NCBI GenBank assembly: GCA_022793065.1
Contig: JAAWCE010000001.1
Location: 62,001-126,000, forward strand
Direction of reading: 5' to 3'
Length of the DNA: 64,000 bases
Origin: Lachnospiraceae bacterium
GTDB taxonomy: Bacteria; Bacillota; Clostridia; Lachnospirales; Lachnospiraceae
Below the pieces are notes generated by a model. That model saw only the letters and a list, made by a program, of their open reading frames with translations. It made no database searches and had not been told where the DNA came from. Shown in pieces: positions 1 to 9,260 of this stretch. Both the position numbers and the translations under genes were made by a program. Within the stretch, counting starts at the first letter, position 1. Every line of letters begins with the position of its first letter.

Positions 1-675
1 TCATTAAAAAATTTTCCCTATATAGCAAGAATGCAGAAATATTTTGATAAATGTTATTCTTTTGATAGAACAGATTGTGAGAAAAACCATAAACTAAAAT
101 TTTTATCTCTTTTTTATAGTTCACAGTATGAAAATATTGGCAAATGTAAAGTGGACAATTATAGATATGATTTTTGTTTTGTAGGAACGGCACATCCACA
201 GAAATACAAATTTATCAATGAAATGTCGGTTCAGTTGAAAAAAGTGTATCCCAAACAGTTTATATACTTTTTCTTTCCTTCCAGATTGGTATATTTCTAT
301 AGAAAATTTAGAAATCCTGAGCTGCGCAAAGCCCATTATAATGAATTTCATTATGTACCAATCAGTAGAAATGATATGAATAAGCTTTTCTTGGATTCTC
401 GTTGTATTCTTGATTCGCCGCAGGCCGATCAGTTGGGACTTACCATGAGAGTATTGGAATCTTTCGGAGCAAAGAAGAAATTAATTACTACAAATGTGGA
501 TATAAGAAATTACGATTTTTTTCGAGAAGAGAATATGTATGTATATGAGGGGAAATTTGATTTGGATGCGCCGTTTTTTAAGGAACCCTATAAAGAAGTT
601 GAGCAGGAAATATATGAAAAGTATTCATTGAGGAACTGGCTTAGAGAAATATTAGATAAAGGTATGGATAAATGA
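1..675 (+). CDS. Polysaccharide biosynthesis protein, 5'-truncated
   Basis: The reading frame is open from base 1 with no stop upstream of the first ATG at 31, so the gene most likely begins outside the window and only its C-terminal part is here (224 codons). The visible protein is soluble, rich in Lys, Tyr and Phe. Segments such as YSFDRTD near the left edge and LGLTMRVLESFGAKKKLITTN near residue 140 of the visible part resemble capsular or lipopolysaccharide biosynthesis glycosyltransferase-like proteins of Clostridia. That family call is from memory of the pattern, and donor and acceptor sugars cannot be read. It overlaps the next gene by 4 bases (ATGA), which supports one transcription unit with the surface-polysaccharide genes downstream. 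Confidence 0.7.
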   Translation, partial: SLKNFPYIARMQKYFDKCYSFDRTDCEKNHKLKFLSLFYSSQYENIGKCKVDNYRYDFCFVGTAHPQKYKFINEMSVQLKKVYPKQFIYFFFPSRLVYFYRKFRNPELRKAHYNEFHYVPISRNDMNKLFLDSRCILDSPQADQLGLTMRVLESFGAKKKLITTNVDIRNYDFFREENMYVYEGKFDLDAPFFKEPYKEVEQEIYEKYSLRNWLREILDKGMDK

Positions 676-1274
676 ATTTTCAAAAATGTATTTGGGTAAT
701 GCGCGCCTTCGTTTACAAAATAGTATTTAAAAAAGTCGGTTTTCCGTCTTATATAGGTAAGCCAATTTATATTAGAAATGGAAAAAATATTATCTTAGGA
801 AATAAAGTCAGGATTTATCCGGGGATGCGTGCAGAGATTGTGGATAAAAATTCATATCTTGCCATAGGGAATAATGTTTCAATCGGACAAAATTTTCATG
901 TGGTTTCTTATGGTGAAAAATTGGAAATTAGAGATAATACTACAATTTCGGGAAATGTTCTAATTACTAATTGCGATCATTCTTATTCAGAGATAGGAAC
1001 ACATATACTTCTACAGCCTTTGAAAAGAGATACAACAAGAATAGGTGAAGGATGTTTTATAGGTTATGGAGCGGTGATTCAGGCTGGGACAATCCTTGGT
1101 AAACAGTGTATTATCGGCGCTAATTCTGTAGTAAGGGGAAATTTTCCTGATTACGCGGTCATTGTTGGTTCACCAGCCAGGATTATAAAAATATATGACC
1201 CGGAGAGTAAAGTTTGGATGTCTCATACAAATATTGAAATAAGTGCCCACCGGAGGCGGGCATGCAGGTGTTAA
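672..1274 (+). CDS. Hexapeptide-repeat (left-handed beta-helix) O-acyltransferase
   Basis: This is a WcaF/Maa-type acyltransferase of about 200 residues, expected to transfer an acetyl group from acetyl-CoA to a sugar hydroxyl of the surface polysaccharide. The hexapeptide pattern is clear (IGNNVSIGQNFHV, IRDNTTISGNVLI, IGEGCFIGYGAVI, LGKQCIIGANSVV) and the motif NCDHSY near residue 100 supplies the usual catalytic His. GSPARIIK marks the end of the helix domain. The last 20 or so residues (from VWMSHTN to SAHRRRACRC) are not family-like. They are encoded by a 52-base dispersed palindromic repeat (1213-1264) that recurs at 34973-35024, so the original C-terminus seems to have been replaced or extended. 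It overlaps the upstream gene by 4 bases. Confidence 0.88.
   Translation: MNFQKCIWVMRAFVYKIVFKKVGFPSYIGKPIYIRNGKNIILGNKVRIYPGMRAEIVDKNSYLAIGNNVSIGQNFHVVSYGEKLEIRDNTTISGNVLITNCDHSYSEIGTHILLQPLKRDTTRIGEGCFIGYGAVIQAGTILGKQCIIGANSVVRGNFPDYAVIVGSPARIIKIYDPESKVWMSHTNIEISAHRRRACRC
1213..1264. repeat. 52-bp dispersed palindromic repeat, family A copy 1
   Basis: The segment begins TTTGGATGTC, contains TGAAATAAGTGCCC and ends in a GC-rich arm pair around GCCCACCGGAGGCGGGC. An equally long copy lies at 34973-35024 and agrees at roughly 44 of 52 positions without gaps by eye. This copy lies inside the 3' end of the acyltransferase gene and sets its stop codon context. It has no coding relation to the other copy, which is intergenic. 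Confidence 0.75.
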
Positions 1275-1346
1275 GTATGAAGCATTGACTGGAATGTGAA
1301 CAGAGGGGAGACACACCCTCTTATGAGGCTGGTAAGAGGTATAAGA

Positions 1347-2444
1347 ATGGGAAAGAAAGTAGTAATTATTTCTGGCATTAATCTGATAGATGGGGGACCG
1401 ATTTCCATCTATTTGGATTTTTTGGCATCTGTCGTTCAGGGCGGGTATAGCGATAAATTTAAAATCATTGCTTTGGTAGGAAAAAAGGAATTATTTTCTG
1501 CATTTGAGAATGAGATTGAACTAATAGAATTTAGAAAGTCAAAGCAAGCATGGTTATATAGGCTGTATTACGAATATATTTATTTTAATAAATTATCTCA
1601 AAGGTTAAAACCATATATTTGGATTTCTTTGCATGATGTTACTCCAAATGTAAAATCTGTGCATAGGTATGTTTATTGCCATAATCCCAGTCCGTTTCAT
1701 AAGATGGGAATAAAGGATGTGAAATATGGGGTTAAGTATTATTTGTTTTCCAAATTATATAAATATTTATATGCGATTAATATTAGAAAAAATGATGCTG
1801 TCATTGTACAACAAGATTGGATGCGTAAGGAATTTATAAAAATGTATAAGTTGAAAAAAGTTATAGTAGCAAGACCGTCTGTATCGGATGTGCAAATTAT
1901 CCCAGATGCCTCAAGACCACAGGATAATTTGTTTGTGTGTCCTTCATTTCCCAGGTATTATAAAAATTTTCAAGTTGTATGCGAGGCTGCAAAAATTCTG
2001 GAAAACAGTGGAATAAATAACTTTAAGCTTATCATTACTGTGGACGGTACAGAAAACAAATATGCTTCATCACTGAAACAAAGATATGGAAACCTGGAAA
2101 CCGTTTATTTTTGTGGGCTGCTGTCAAGAAAAAGATTGTTTGAATTGTATGCTAAAAGTCATTGTCTTGTTTTCATGTCAAAATTAGAAACGTGGGGGAT
2201 GCCTATTACAGAGTTCAAATCAACAGGTAAGCCCATAATTGCAGCGGACTTACCATATGCCCATGAGACGGTGGGAAATTATGATAATGTAGAGTTTGTA
2301 CATCAGAATGATTATTGCGTACTTGCTGAAAAGATGAAGGAGGTAATCAAAAACCATAAGTTATCAGGCAAGTCTTCTGTGAAGGCAATAGATATACCAT
2401 ATGCAAAAGATTGGATGGAACTGAATGAAATTGTATTTCACTAA
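1347..2444 (+). CDS. Glycosyltransferase, GT4-like (GT-B fold)
   Basis: A soluble glycosyltransferase of 365 residues expected to add a sugar during polysaccharide repeat-unit assembly on the cytoplasmic face. The N-terminus KKVVIISGINLIDGGP is the typical GT-B start. In the C-terminal half FVCPSFPRYYKNFQV, YFCGLLSRKRLFELYAKSHCLVF and ETWGMPITEFKSTGKPIIAADLPYAHE match the nucleotide-sugar-binding domain of GT4 enzymes. I chose the ATG at 1347, preceded by AGAGGT at 1335-1340, because the family N-terminus begins there. Upstream in-frame starts (ATG 1323, GTG 1296) add an unlike peptide. The sugar donor is not readable. Confidence 0.85.
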   Translation: MGKKVVIISGINLIDGGPISIYLDFLASVVQGGYSDKFKIIALVGKKELFSAFENEIELIEFRKSKQAWLYRLYYEYIYFNKLSQRLKPYIWISLHDVTPNVKSVHRYVYCHNPSPFHKMGIKDVKYGVKYYLFSKLYKYLYAINIRKNDAVIVQQDWMRKEFIKMYKLKKVIVARPSVSDVQIIPDASRPQDNLFVCPSFPRYYKNFQVVCEAAKILENSGINNFKLIITVDGTENKYASSLKQRYGNLETVYFCGLLSRKRLFELYAKSHCLVFMSKLETWGMPITEFKSTGKPIIAADLPYAHETVGNYDNVEFVHQNDYCVLAEKMKEVIKNHKLSGKSSVKAIDIPYAKDWMELNEIVFH

Positions 2445-2458
2445 GGAGGGTTATTTCA

Positions 2459-3733
2459 ATGAATATGAAATCAAAAGATTTCTTTTTGTATGGTATCTTT
2501 GCGCTCATGTTTTTTTGGGATCTTCTTGATTTGCTGTTGCCAAATGTACAATTTGTAATATTAATTTGTTTGTTTTTAATATTTGCTTTTACCGGAAATA
2601 AAATATATTTAGACCAAACAGTCCTTATGGTGGCGGCGGTTGTTTTACTTCATGGAGTGGTCAATATTGTATTGGGAAATGATACGATAAAGCTTTTTAG
2701 CATTCAATTTGGCGCAATTCTTATATGTTACATTTGTTATTCTTCATTAACATACAAATATTCCATTCAGAATATTTTTAGAGTTTATTGGAAGTCGGCA
2801 TATATTATGTCGGTAATCGGTTTGATAGAAGCTATCTTAGGGATTATGAACAACACTGTATTTACAAAACTGCCTGTGGTTTTTACTTTTACAAAGTATT
2901 GGTACAGGGTAGTAGGGATGGTTAAGCTTTCCAGTTTGTGCAGAGAACCATCTTTTTTGGGGTATTATTTGGCGCCGGCAGTATGTTTAATACTATTTCG
3001 GGTGTTTGCATCGGAACTGACAGATGAAACATTTGACTGTTTTAAGAAAAAATGGCAAATGGTCTGTATTTGTCTGGTGTATGTAATGACATTTTCAGGA
3101 GCTGGATACATTGGAATTTGTATTATGGCTATTGTTATTGGCTATAAAAAAGGCATTTCAATAAAAAAGGTGATGATTCCAATCATTGCTTTTATTATCG
3201 CAGTAGGGGTATATGAGTTTGTTCCTGATATTCATGTAAGAGTGGATGATACGTTGTCAATTTTCGTGAAAGGTGTAAGTAAATCAGAGATCAATATTTC
3301 ATCATATACATATTACAACAATTTCAACGTGGCAAAGTCGGGATTTCTGAAAACGATGGGTTTGGGTTCCGGACTGGGGTCTTATCAATTAATATATGAT
3401 GAGTTTACGCTTGGCACTTGGTCGGCTTCAAGTTCTGCATTAAATAGGGAAGACGCTAATTCTGCTTTGTTCAGAATTGCCACAGAGTTTGGAATGTTGG
3501 GAATTATAGGGATTATTGTGTTTCTCTACAAATATTTTATAAAAGGAAAAAATAGTTACATAATGTATTCATGTGCCATATTTTCATTATTTTGTATGTT
3601 CTTATTGAGGCAGGGTAATTACACACATGGCGGTTCCGTATTGTTTCTATGGCTTTACGTGAAGTGCTTTAAAGATGCAATGACCATAGGCAATGAAAAG
3701 TTGGCTGAGGGGAAAGAATGTTCAGTAAAGTAG
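2459..3733 (+). CDS. O-antigen polymerase-like (Wzy) membrane protein
   Basis: A protein of 424 residues with about ten hydrophobic segments spread over its length and a longer extracytoplasmic loop around residues 255-330 (DIHVRVDDTLSIF to SALNREDANSALFRI). This is the general organisation of Wzy/WaaL-type polymerases, which join lipid-linked repeat units outside the membrane. Sequence conservation in this family is very low, so the call rests on topology and on neighbours: glycosyltransferases on both sides and a Wzx-like flippase at 7746. A strong AAGGAGGG site lies at 2442-2449. The 3' end overlaps the next gene by 16 bases. Confidence 0.78.
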   Translation: MNMKSKDFFLYGIFALMFFWDLLDLLLPNVQFVILICLFLIFAFTGNKIYLDQTVLMVAAVVLLHGVVNIVLGNDTIKLFSIQFGAILICYICYSSLTYKYSIQNIFRVYWKSAYIMSVIGLIEAILGIMNNTVFTKLPVVFTFTKYWYRVVGMVKLSSLCREPSFLGYYLAPAVCLILFRVFASELTDETFDCFKKKWQMVCICLVYVMTFSGAGYIGICIMAIVIGYKKGISIKKVMIPIIAFIIAVGVYEFVPDIHVRVDDTLSIFVKGVSKSEINISSYTYYNNFNVAKSGFLKTMGLGSGLGSYQLIYDEFTLGTWSASSSALNREDANSALFRIATEFGMLGIIGIIVFLYKYFIKGKNSYIMYSCAIFSLFCMFLLRQGNYTHGGSVLFLWLYVKCFKDAMTIGNEKLAEGKECSVK

Positions 3734-4596
3734 CAGTGATAATTGTAAATTACAATGGATTGAAAGATACGGTTGCGTGTATTGAAAGTCTTTTATCGTC
3801 TTCTTGTTCTGTAGAAATCATCGTTGTAGATAACGCATCAATGAATGATGAAGCGGTTGAACTGCATAAAAAATTTCCGCAAATTCATGTCCTTCGGGAA
3901 GAAGAGAACAGAGGCTTTTCCTATGGAAATAATGTGGGAATTTCTTATGCGTTGAATATGGATATAGAATATGTCCTGCTGCTGAATAATGACACCATTG
4001 TTGATAGCCATATGATAGAATTTTTGCTGGGAGAAGCCGGGAAAGATAAGGTATTGGCGCCCTATATGTATTATTTTTCCGCGCCTGATCTCTTGTGGTT
4101 TTGCGGCGGATATATCAATAAATTTACCGGAAATACACAATTTTTTAAGCGGCCTAAAGAGAGTAAAAATAGAATTGAATGTGATTTTATCACAGGATGT
4201 TGTATGCTGATTCCGAAAACTGTGTTTACGGATGTGGGCTATTTGGAAGAAAAATTTTTTATGTATTGCGAGGATACCGAACTGTGCATTAGATTAAAAA
4301 AGCATGGATATCGGCTTATCTGTGTTCCAAAGGCGAAATTGTGGCATAAAATCGGAAGATCTTCACAAAGAAGCGGTTCTGAATTTTCCATATATTATAT
4401 CACCAGGAACAGATTATGCTGCGTAAAAGATAATAAAGATTATTTTTATATGACGGCTGCTGCAGTCTCTTTGTTGAGCAGATACGTGCGTCAATGGCAA
4501 TACTTCATATTAGGAAAAAAAGAATGGAAAGCTTTTCAAAAAGGAATTAAAGATTATAAAAAAGGAATTTATGGAAAGTCAAATCAAATCGTATGA
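3718..4596 (+). CDS. Glycosyltransferase family 2, rhamnosyltransferase-like
   Basis: A GT-A-fold family 2 enzyme of 292 residues. VAVIIVNYNG at residues 5-14 is the canonical start, EIIVVDNASMN is the nucleotide-binding strand, and LLLNNDTIV near residue 90 holds the metal-binding DxD-equivalent. FITGCCMLIPKTVF and FFMYCEDTELCIRLKKHGY (about 160-205) are the acceptor and catalytic-base motifs seen in WbbL/RfbF-type rhamnosyltransferases. Rhamnosyl specificity is only an inference from that subgroup. The C-terminal 60 residues are basic and may associate with membrane. It is translationally coupled to the Wzy-like gene by a 16-base overlap. Confidence 0.88.
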   Translation: MFSKVAVIIVNYNGLKDTVACIESLLSSSCSVEIIVVDNASMNDEAVELHKKFPQIHVLREEENRGFSYGNNVGISYALNMDIEYVLLLNNDTIVDSHMIEFLLGEAGKDKVLAPYMYYFSAPDLLWFCGGYINKFTGNTQFFKRPKESKNRIECDFITGCCMLIPKTVFTDVGYLEEKFFMYCEDTELCIRLKKHGYRLICVPKAKLWHKIGRSSQRSGSEFSIYYITRNRLCCVKDNKDYFYMTAAAVSLLSRYVRQWQYFILGKKEWKAFQKGIKDYKKGIYGKSNQIV

Positions 4597-4654
4597 GCAG
4601 TGGTATCTGGTGTAAATAAATGGAAACGCCAAAGGCACGCTGGGAGGTATAAAA

Positions 4655-5554
4655 ATGGAAATTTCAGTTTTAGTATGTACTTATAATTCCTCAGAAAAAA
4701 ATATAAGTTATACATTGGATTCCATTATGGCTCAGAAGTATGAGGATTATGAAGTCATTATTGCCGATGATGGTTCTGCTGATAACCATGAAGAATTTAT
4801 TAAGAATTATTTTTTACGACATGATTTCAGGCGGTATAAATTGAGATTGAGTAAAACAAATGTGGGAACAATTCGTAACATATATGAAGGAGCAATGATT
4901 GCATCAGGAACTTACATCAAGCCCATTGGAGCGGGAGATGCTTTTGCACATAAGTCAGTATTAAGCAATGCAGTTTCTTTTATGAAGAGAGAAAATGCGA
5001 TGATTATGTTTACGGATATGAGGCTGTTTTCAAATACATCTCAAGGAATTGTATTTTATCAGAATACCACCATACCGCATAAAATGAAACCATGGAAAAC
5101 ACCTGAGAAACCTGAAGAAATATTGGAGAATATTATTGTATATAATGATCAAATTAGCGGAGCAAGCATGTTTTACGAGAGAAAGTATCTTCAAAATATG
5201 ATGTTGATTCTGGAGAAAAGCGTGGTGTATACAGAAGACTTATGTCAGTATATAGCTCTTTTGGAAGGTCAAAGAATATGTTATTTTCCACAATGTTGTA
5301 TATTATATGAATGTGAAACAGGCATTTCCACAAATCCGATCGCTTCAAATAAGGAGCGTATTGTAAAGGATAAAAATAATTTCATGGATGAAATCTTTGA
5401 GAAGTATGGAGATAATCCTTATGTGAAAAGACGAAAAAAAATAGAATACATAGAAAGAACCGAATCAAAGCGATATTTGAAGGGGATTAAGAAAACTTTA
5501 GCTGAACCCAGATGGCTCTTTTTTAGGCTGAGCTATTTGATAAATAAAATATAA
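4655..5554 (+). CDS. Glycosyltransferase family 2
   Basis: A GT-A-fold enzyme of 299 residues. ISVLVCTYNSSEKNISYTLDSIMAQKYEDYEVIIADDGSADNHEEF is condensed here to its key pieces: ISVLVCTYN at the start, SIMAQ, and VIIADDGSAD around residues 35-45, with the DD as nucleotide and metal ligand. GAGDAF near 93 follows the usual kinked strand, and YTEDLCQYIAL near 190 fits the catalytic-base region. It probably adds one sugar of the repeat unit. A GGGAGG site lies 8 bases before the ATG. The donor is unknown. Confidence 0.86.
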   Translation: MEISVLVCTYNSSEKNISYTLDSIMAQKYEDYEVIIADDGSADNHEEFIKNYFLRHDFRRYKLRLSKTNVGTIRNIYEGAMIASGTYIKPIGAGDAFAHKSVLSNAVSFMKRENAMIMFTDMRLFSNTSQGIVFYQNTTIPHKMKPWKTPEKPEEILENIIVYNDQISGASMFYERKYLQNMMLILEKSVVYTEDLCQYIALLEGQRICYFPQCCILYECETGISTNPIASNKERIVKDKNNFMDEIFEKYGDNPYVKRRKKIEYIERTESKRYLKGIKKTLAEPRWLFFRLSYLINKI

Positions 5555-5592
5555 GTGAAAAATTGATGAGAAATGAAGAAAGGTGACTGTCA

Positions 5593-6018
5593 ATGCAGGT
5601 AATCAAATATGTATTTCAGCCGCATGGAGACGACAGAGGGCAGCTTGTGGCGTTAGAGGAATTCAAAGATATTCCGTTTAAGATTAAGCGCGTATATTAT
5701 ATGTATGATACGTTAGAAGGCGTTACCAGAGGGTTTCATGCACATAAATGTCTGCAGCAGATTTTAGTGTGTATTCACGGCAGTTGCAAGATACGGTTGG
5801 ATAACGGAAAAGAAAAGAAAGTAGTACCATTGGAAAAACCATATGAAGGGCTATATGTTTCCAACAATATGTGGCGTGAGATGTATGATTTTTCACCGGA
5901 TGCCGTGTTGATGGTTCTTGCTTCGGAGTTTTATGACGAATCGGATTACATAAGGGATTACGAAGAATTTTTGGAATTTGTAAAAAATTGCGGGGATACC
6001 ACTTCTGTTGACGGGTAA
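5593..6018 (+). CDS. fdtA: dTDP-4-dehydro-6-deoxyglucose 3,4-ketoisomerase (FdtA/QdtA family cupin)
   Basis: A WxcM-type cupin of 141 residues. The family isomerises dTDP-4-oxo-6-deoxyglucose to the 3-oxo sugar, the step before 3-amination. HGDDRGQLVALE near residue 12, RVYYMYDT, RGFHAHKCLQQILVCIHG (residues 50-68, with the two conserved His) and SNNMWREMYDFSPDAVLMVLAS are all characteristic. The following gene is a DegT-type transaminase and the one after that a GNAT acyltransferase, which is the order needed to make an N-acylated 3-amino-3,6-dideoxyhexose. Whether the product is the galacto or gluco form (FdtA versus QdtA) is not readable. The dTDP-glucose enzymes RmlA and RmlB are not in the window. 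Confidence 0.88.
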   Translation: MQVIKYVFQPHGDDRGQLVALEEFKDIPFKIKRVYYMYDTLEGVTRGFHAHKCLQQILVCIHGSCKIRLDNGKEKKVVPLEKPYEGLYVSNNMWREMYDFSPDAVLMVLASEFYDESDYIRDYEEFLEFVKNCGDTTSVDG

Positions 6019-6060
6019 CAAAATTTTATGAATTGTCAAATGAATTTGGGATTGCAAGTG

Positions 6061-6073
6061 ACCGCAGCGCGGT
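6061..6073. repeat. Small palindrome directly before a ribosome site
   Basis: ACCGC-AGC-GCGGT is a 5-bp perfect inverted repeat ending 2 bases before the GGAGG of the transaminase gene. It is one of several GC-rich palindromes placed this way in the window. A hairpin here could modulate translation. It is too short to be certain. Confidence 0.4.
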
Positions 6074-6085
6074 ATGGAGGTTGAT

Positions 6086-7183
6086 ATGAAAATACCATTT
6101 GTAACGTTTCGGCCTATGGAGCGAGAATTGGAAGATGATTTAAGGGCGGGATTTGAACGTGTGTTTACAAAGAGTCAATATATCGGCGGAACGGAGAATG
6201 AAAAATTTGAAAGGGCATTTGCAAAATATTGCACCGCAAGATATTGTGTAGGCTGCGGGAATGGGTTGGATGCGCTGATGTTGGCGTTGCGGGCGCTGGG
6301 GATCGGAGAAGGGGATGAGGTGCTTGTGCCTTCTAATACATATATTGCCACAGCGCTTGCCGTTACTTATGTAGGCGCCAAACCGATCTTTGTGGAACCC
6401 GATATCCGAACTTTTAATATTGATTGCACCAGAATAGAAGAGAAAATTACGGACAGGACAAAGGCAATGATACCAGTACATTTGTATGGCCAGCCTTGTG
6501 ATATGCAGCCCATTATGGATATAGCGGCACGCTGTCGTTTGAAAGTGGTGGAAGATTGCGCGCAGGCACATGGGGCTGTTTATCATGGACGGGCAGTGGG
6601 AGCTTTTGGGGACGTGGCGGGATTCAGCTTTTATCCTGGGAAAAATCTGGGCGCGCTGGGAGATGCCGGAGCCATAGTGACAGACCATGAAGAGATTGCG
6701 GCGAAGGTAAGGGCGTTGGGCAATTATGGTTCCGATTACAAATATCACCATATTTATAAGGGAAATAACTCACGTCTGGATGAGTTACAGGCGGCTTTCC
6801 TTTTGGCAAAGCTGCCGTTACTGGATCGGATGAATGAGGAGCGCAGAAGAATCGCAGGACGCTATCTGTTTGAAATACATCATCCAGAGATCATATTACC
6901 TTATGTACTTCCGGGGACAATTCCGGTATGGCATATCTTTGGAATACGATGCGCCCGGGCAGATGCGCTGGAAAAATATCTTTCTGAGGCAGGAATCGGT
7001 ACAGGTAAGCATTATCCTGTCCCCATGCACTTGCAGGAATGTTATAGGGATTTGGGGATCACCGAAGGGGAGCTTCCTATTGCGGAAGAAATCAGCAGAA
7101 CAGAGCTGAGTTTACCCATGTATTATGGGATGACAGAACAAGAGGTCAGTTATGTAATTGAGAAGATTAATGGTTTTAACTGA
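6086..7183 (+). CDS. DegT/DnrJ/EryC1/StrS sugar aminotransferase (FdtB/QdtB-like)
   Basis: A PLP-dependent nucleotide-sugar transaminase of 365 residues, predicted to aminate the 3-oxo sugar made by the FdtA-like enzyme. FVTFRP..E and [15 protein letters not shown] form the N-terminal signature. [19 protein letters not shown] binds PLP phosphate, [11 protein letters not shown] contains the Asp that pairs with the pyridine nitrogen, and [17 protein letters not shown] carries the Schiff-base Lys. [14 protein letters not shown] is the usual C-domain motif. The ATG at 6086 was chosen because the GGAGG at 6076-6080 is its ribosome site and overlaps the other ATG at 6074. Specificity for the 3-position rests on gene order. 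Confidence 0.88.
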   Translation: MKIPFVTFRPMERELEDDLRAGFERVFTKSQYIGGTENEKFERAFAKYCTARYCVGCGNGLDALMLALRALGIGEGDEVLVPSNTYIATALAVTYVGAKPIFVEPDIRTFNIDCTRIEEKITDRTKAMIPVHLYGQPCDMQPIMDIAARCRLKVVEDCAQAHGAVYHGRAVGAFGDVAGFSFYPGKNLGALGDAGAIVTDHEEIAAKVRALGNYGSDYKYHHIYKGNNSRLDELQAAFLLAKLPLLDRMNEERRRIAGRYLFEIHHPEIILPYVLPGTIPVWHIFGIRCARADALEKYLSEAGIGTGKHYPVPMHLQECYRDLGITEGELPIAEEISRTELSLPMYYGMTEQEVSYVIEKINGFN

Positions 7184-7248
7184 GATATTTGCTTGCGGAA
7201 AGAGAGTTTGGAGAGGAAAGGTTTACATGGATAAGATAAGGTGAAGGT

Positions 7249-7749
7249 ATGAGGTTAAGGAATTTGGATGTAAAAGATGCGCCGCTTATGCTTGAGTGGA
7301 TGCATGACGGAGGAGTGGTGGAAAATCTTCATACAGATTTTGCCACGAAAACATTGGGGGATTGTTTGCATTTTATAGAAGAGGCTCAGGATATGAAAGA
7401 TAGTATTCATATGGCCATTGTGGATAGCAATGACGAATATATGGGAACAGTTTCGTTAAAGCATATCACAGGCAATGCTGCCGAATTTGCTATTGCTGTA
7501 AGGAAATCGGCTATGGGCAGGGGGTTTTCCAAATTTGCCATGACAGAAATGATACATATAGGATTGAAAGAAAAAGGACTGGAACGAATTTACTGGTGTG
7601 TTTCCCCAAAAAATACCAGAGCATTAAGATTTTATGATAAGAATGGGTATGGGAGGATTATGCTAAAAGACAGGAAGATAGAAGGCTATAATGTAGATGA
7701 GGCTGGATATTATGTTTGGTATGAGGTCTTGAGGAAGCATTTGATATGA
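7249..7749 (+). CDS. GNAT-family N-acetyltransferase
   Basis: A RimJ/RimL-like GNAT protein of 166 residues. The acetyl-CoA-binding core is readable as FAIAVRKSAMGRGFSKFAM (about residues 82-101, the Q/R-x-x-G-x-G/A loop being KSAMGRG), followed by GLERIYWCVSPKNTRALRFYDKNGY, the standard end of the fold. Placed directly after an FdtA-like isomerase and a sugar transaminase, it most likely acylates the new 3-amino group of the nucleotide sugar, a job done by hexapeptide enzymes in the classical Fdt/Qdt pathways. That role is inferred. The gene ends in an ATGA overlap with the flippase. Confidence 0.82.
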   Translation: MRLRNLDVKDAPLMLEWMHDGGVVENLHTDFATKTLGDCLHFIEEAQDMKDSIHMAIVDSNDEYMGTVSLKHITGNAAEFAIAVRKSAMGRGFSKFAMTEMIHIGLKEKGLERIYWCVSPKNTRALRFYDKNGYGRIMLKDRKIEGYNVDEAGYYVWYEVLRKHLI

Positions 7750-9197
7750 GAGGGACAAAAGGTGTTATAGAAAAGTTGAGATCTGTTCCGTTGACGGTAA
7801 AAGTATCCGTTTCCTATACAATTTGCAGTATATTGCAGCGCTGCCTTTCCTTCATAACATTGCCGTTGTTTACGCGGCTATTGACAAAAGAACAGTATGG
7901 ACAGTATACGCTTTATCAATCGTGGATGAGTATTTTAATGATATTTACCACACTGAATCTTGCGTATGGTTCTTTTTCTACTGCAATGGTCAAATTTGAG
8001 GACAGGAGGGATGAGTATATATCTTCCATTGAGGGGATATGTTTATTCTTGTCCGGAATATTTTTGCTGTTGTATTTGCCTTTTCGGAATTTATGGAACA
8101 GGCTTTTTGAACTTCCTGCGTTTTTGATGGTTCTTATGGTGACGGAAATTCTAATGAGTATGGCAATACAACTTTGGAGCGGGAAAAAAAGGTTTGAGTT
8201 TAAATATAAGAGTGTCATCGGGGTGACACTGGGTATGGCGGTATGCGCCCCGATTGCGGCGTTTCTTCTTGTGATTGTCTGTGAGGAAAAGGGATATGCA
8301 AGGATATTAGGATATGCGTTAACCAATATTGTAGTGGGAGGAGCCGTTTTTATATTAAATATCCGCCGAGGCAAAAGTATATTTACAAAAGAATTTTGGA
8401 AATATGCGTTTCAATTTAATATTCCGTTGTTAACTTACTATCTGTCTCAGGTGATTTTTAATCAGAGTGACCGTATTATGATTAGCCACATTAAGGGTAT
8501 GGGTGACGCCGCTATGTATGGTGTGGCATATAGTCTTGCAACCATACTGATATTTGTATTAAATGCAATCAATAATTCTTATGTGCCCTGGTTATACAGC
8601 AAAATGAAAGAAGGGGACACAAAGGAAAATGGGGCTGTTTCCTGTGCAATCGCTTTTTTGATGTCATTATTGTTGTTGGGGGTGATTTGGTTTGCGCCTG
8701 AAATTATTCAAATTATGGCGGGTGATGATTATCTGCAAGCGGTTGGGGTAGTTGCACCTGTGACAATCAGTCTTTTGCTTTTGTGCTATGTGCAATTCTT
8801 TATCAATGTGGAATTTTATTATGAGGAAAAGAAATTACTGGTGATATCATCCGTGGGCGCAGCTTTGCTCAACATTGTATTGAATGTGCTATTGATACCC
8901 AAGTTTACGTTTGTGGCGGCGGGCTATACTACTTTGTTCAGTTATATTATATTTGCAGTATGTAATTATTTCGCAATGAGGGCAACGCTGATAAAACATA
9001 ACAAACCCAATGATGCCTACAATATCAAGGGGCTTTTGGCCATATTTTTTTTGTTTGTAATGATATCTTACCTGGGTGTGGTTTTGTATGGGAATTTTCT
9101 GCTGAGGATTATAATTACTATAGCGGCAGCGCTGATTATTTTGTGGCAGAGGAAATTGTTGTTACAGACTGTCTTAAAGATTAGGGAAAGAAAATAA
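7746..9197 (+). CDS. Wzx-like oligosaccharide flippase
   Basis: A polytopic MOP-superfamily protein of 483 residues with about 12-14 membrane segments. TVKVSVSYTICSILQRCLSFITLPLFTRLLTKEQYGQYTLYQS condenses to the family hallmark LPLFTRLLTKEQYGQY at about residues 38-53. QFNIPLLTYYLSQVIFNQSDRIMISH around 222-248 is the second conserved block. The family moves undecaprenyl-linked repeat units to the outer membrane face for polymerisation, which fits the Wzy-like protein at 2459. It starts inside the stop codon of the acetyltransferase gene (ATGA). Confidence 0.88.
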   Translation: MRGTKGVIEKLRSVPLTVKVSVSYTICSILQRCLSFITLPLFTRLLTKEQYGQYTLYQSWMSILMIFTTLNLAYGSFSTAMVKFEDRRDEYISSIEGICLFLSGIFLLLYLPFRNLWNRLFELPAFLMVLMVTEILMSMAIQLWSGKKRFEFKYKSVIGVTLGMAVCAPIAAFLLVIVCEEKGYARILGYALTNIVVGGAVFILNIRRGKSIFTKEFWKYAFQFNIPLLTYYLSQVIFNQSDRIMISHIKGMGDAAMYGVAYSLATILIFVLNAINNSYVPWLYSKMKEGDTKENGAVSCAIAFLMSLLLLGVIWFAPEIIQIMAGDDYLQAVGVVAPVTISLLLLCYVQFFINVEFYYEEKKLLVISSVGAALLNIVLNVLLIPKFTFVAAGYTTLFSYIIFAVCNYFAMRATLIKHNKPNDAYNIKGLLAIFFLFVMISYLGVVLYGNFLLRIIITIAAALIILWQRKLLLQTVLKIRERK

Positions 9198-9260
9198 ACA
9201 GAGGAAAACAGTAAATTGCAGACTGTTATAGGGGTGAAAAGAGAAAGGTGAGGGCAGTCT

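Noticed and set aside
1213..1264. CRISPR repeat
   Set aside because: The repeat is dispersed at two distant loci with no regularly spaced spacers and no cas gene.
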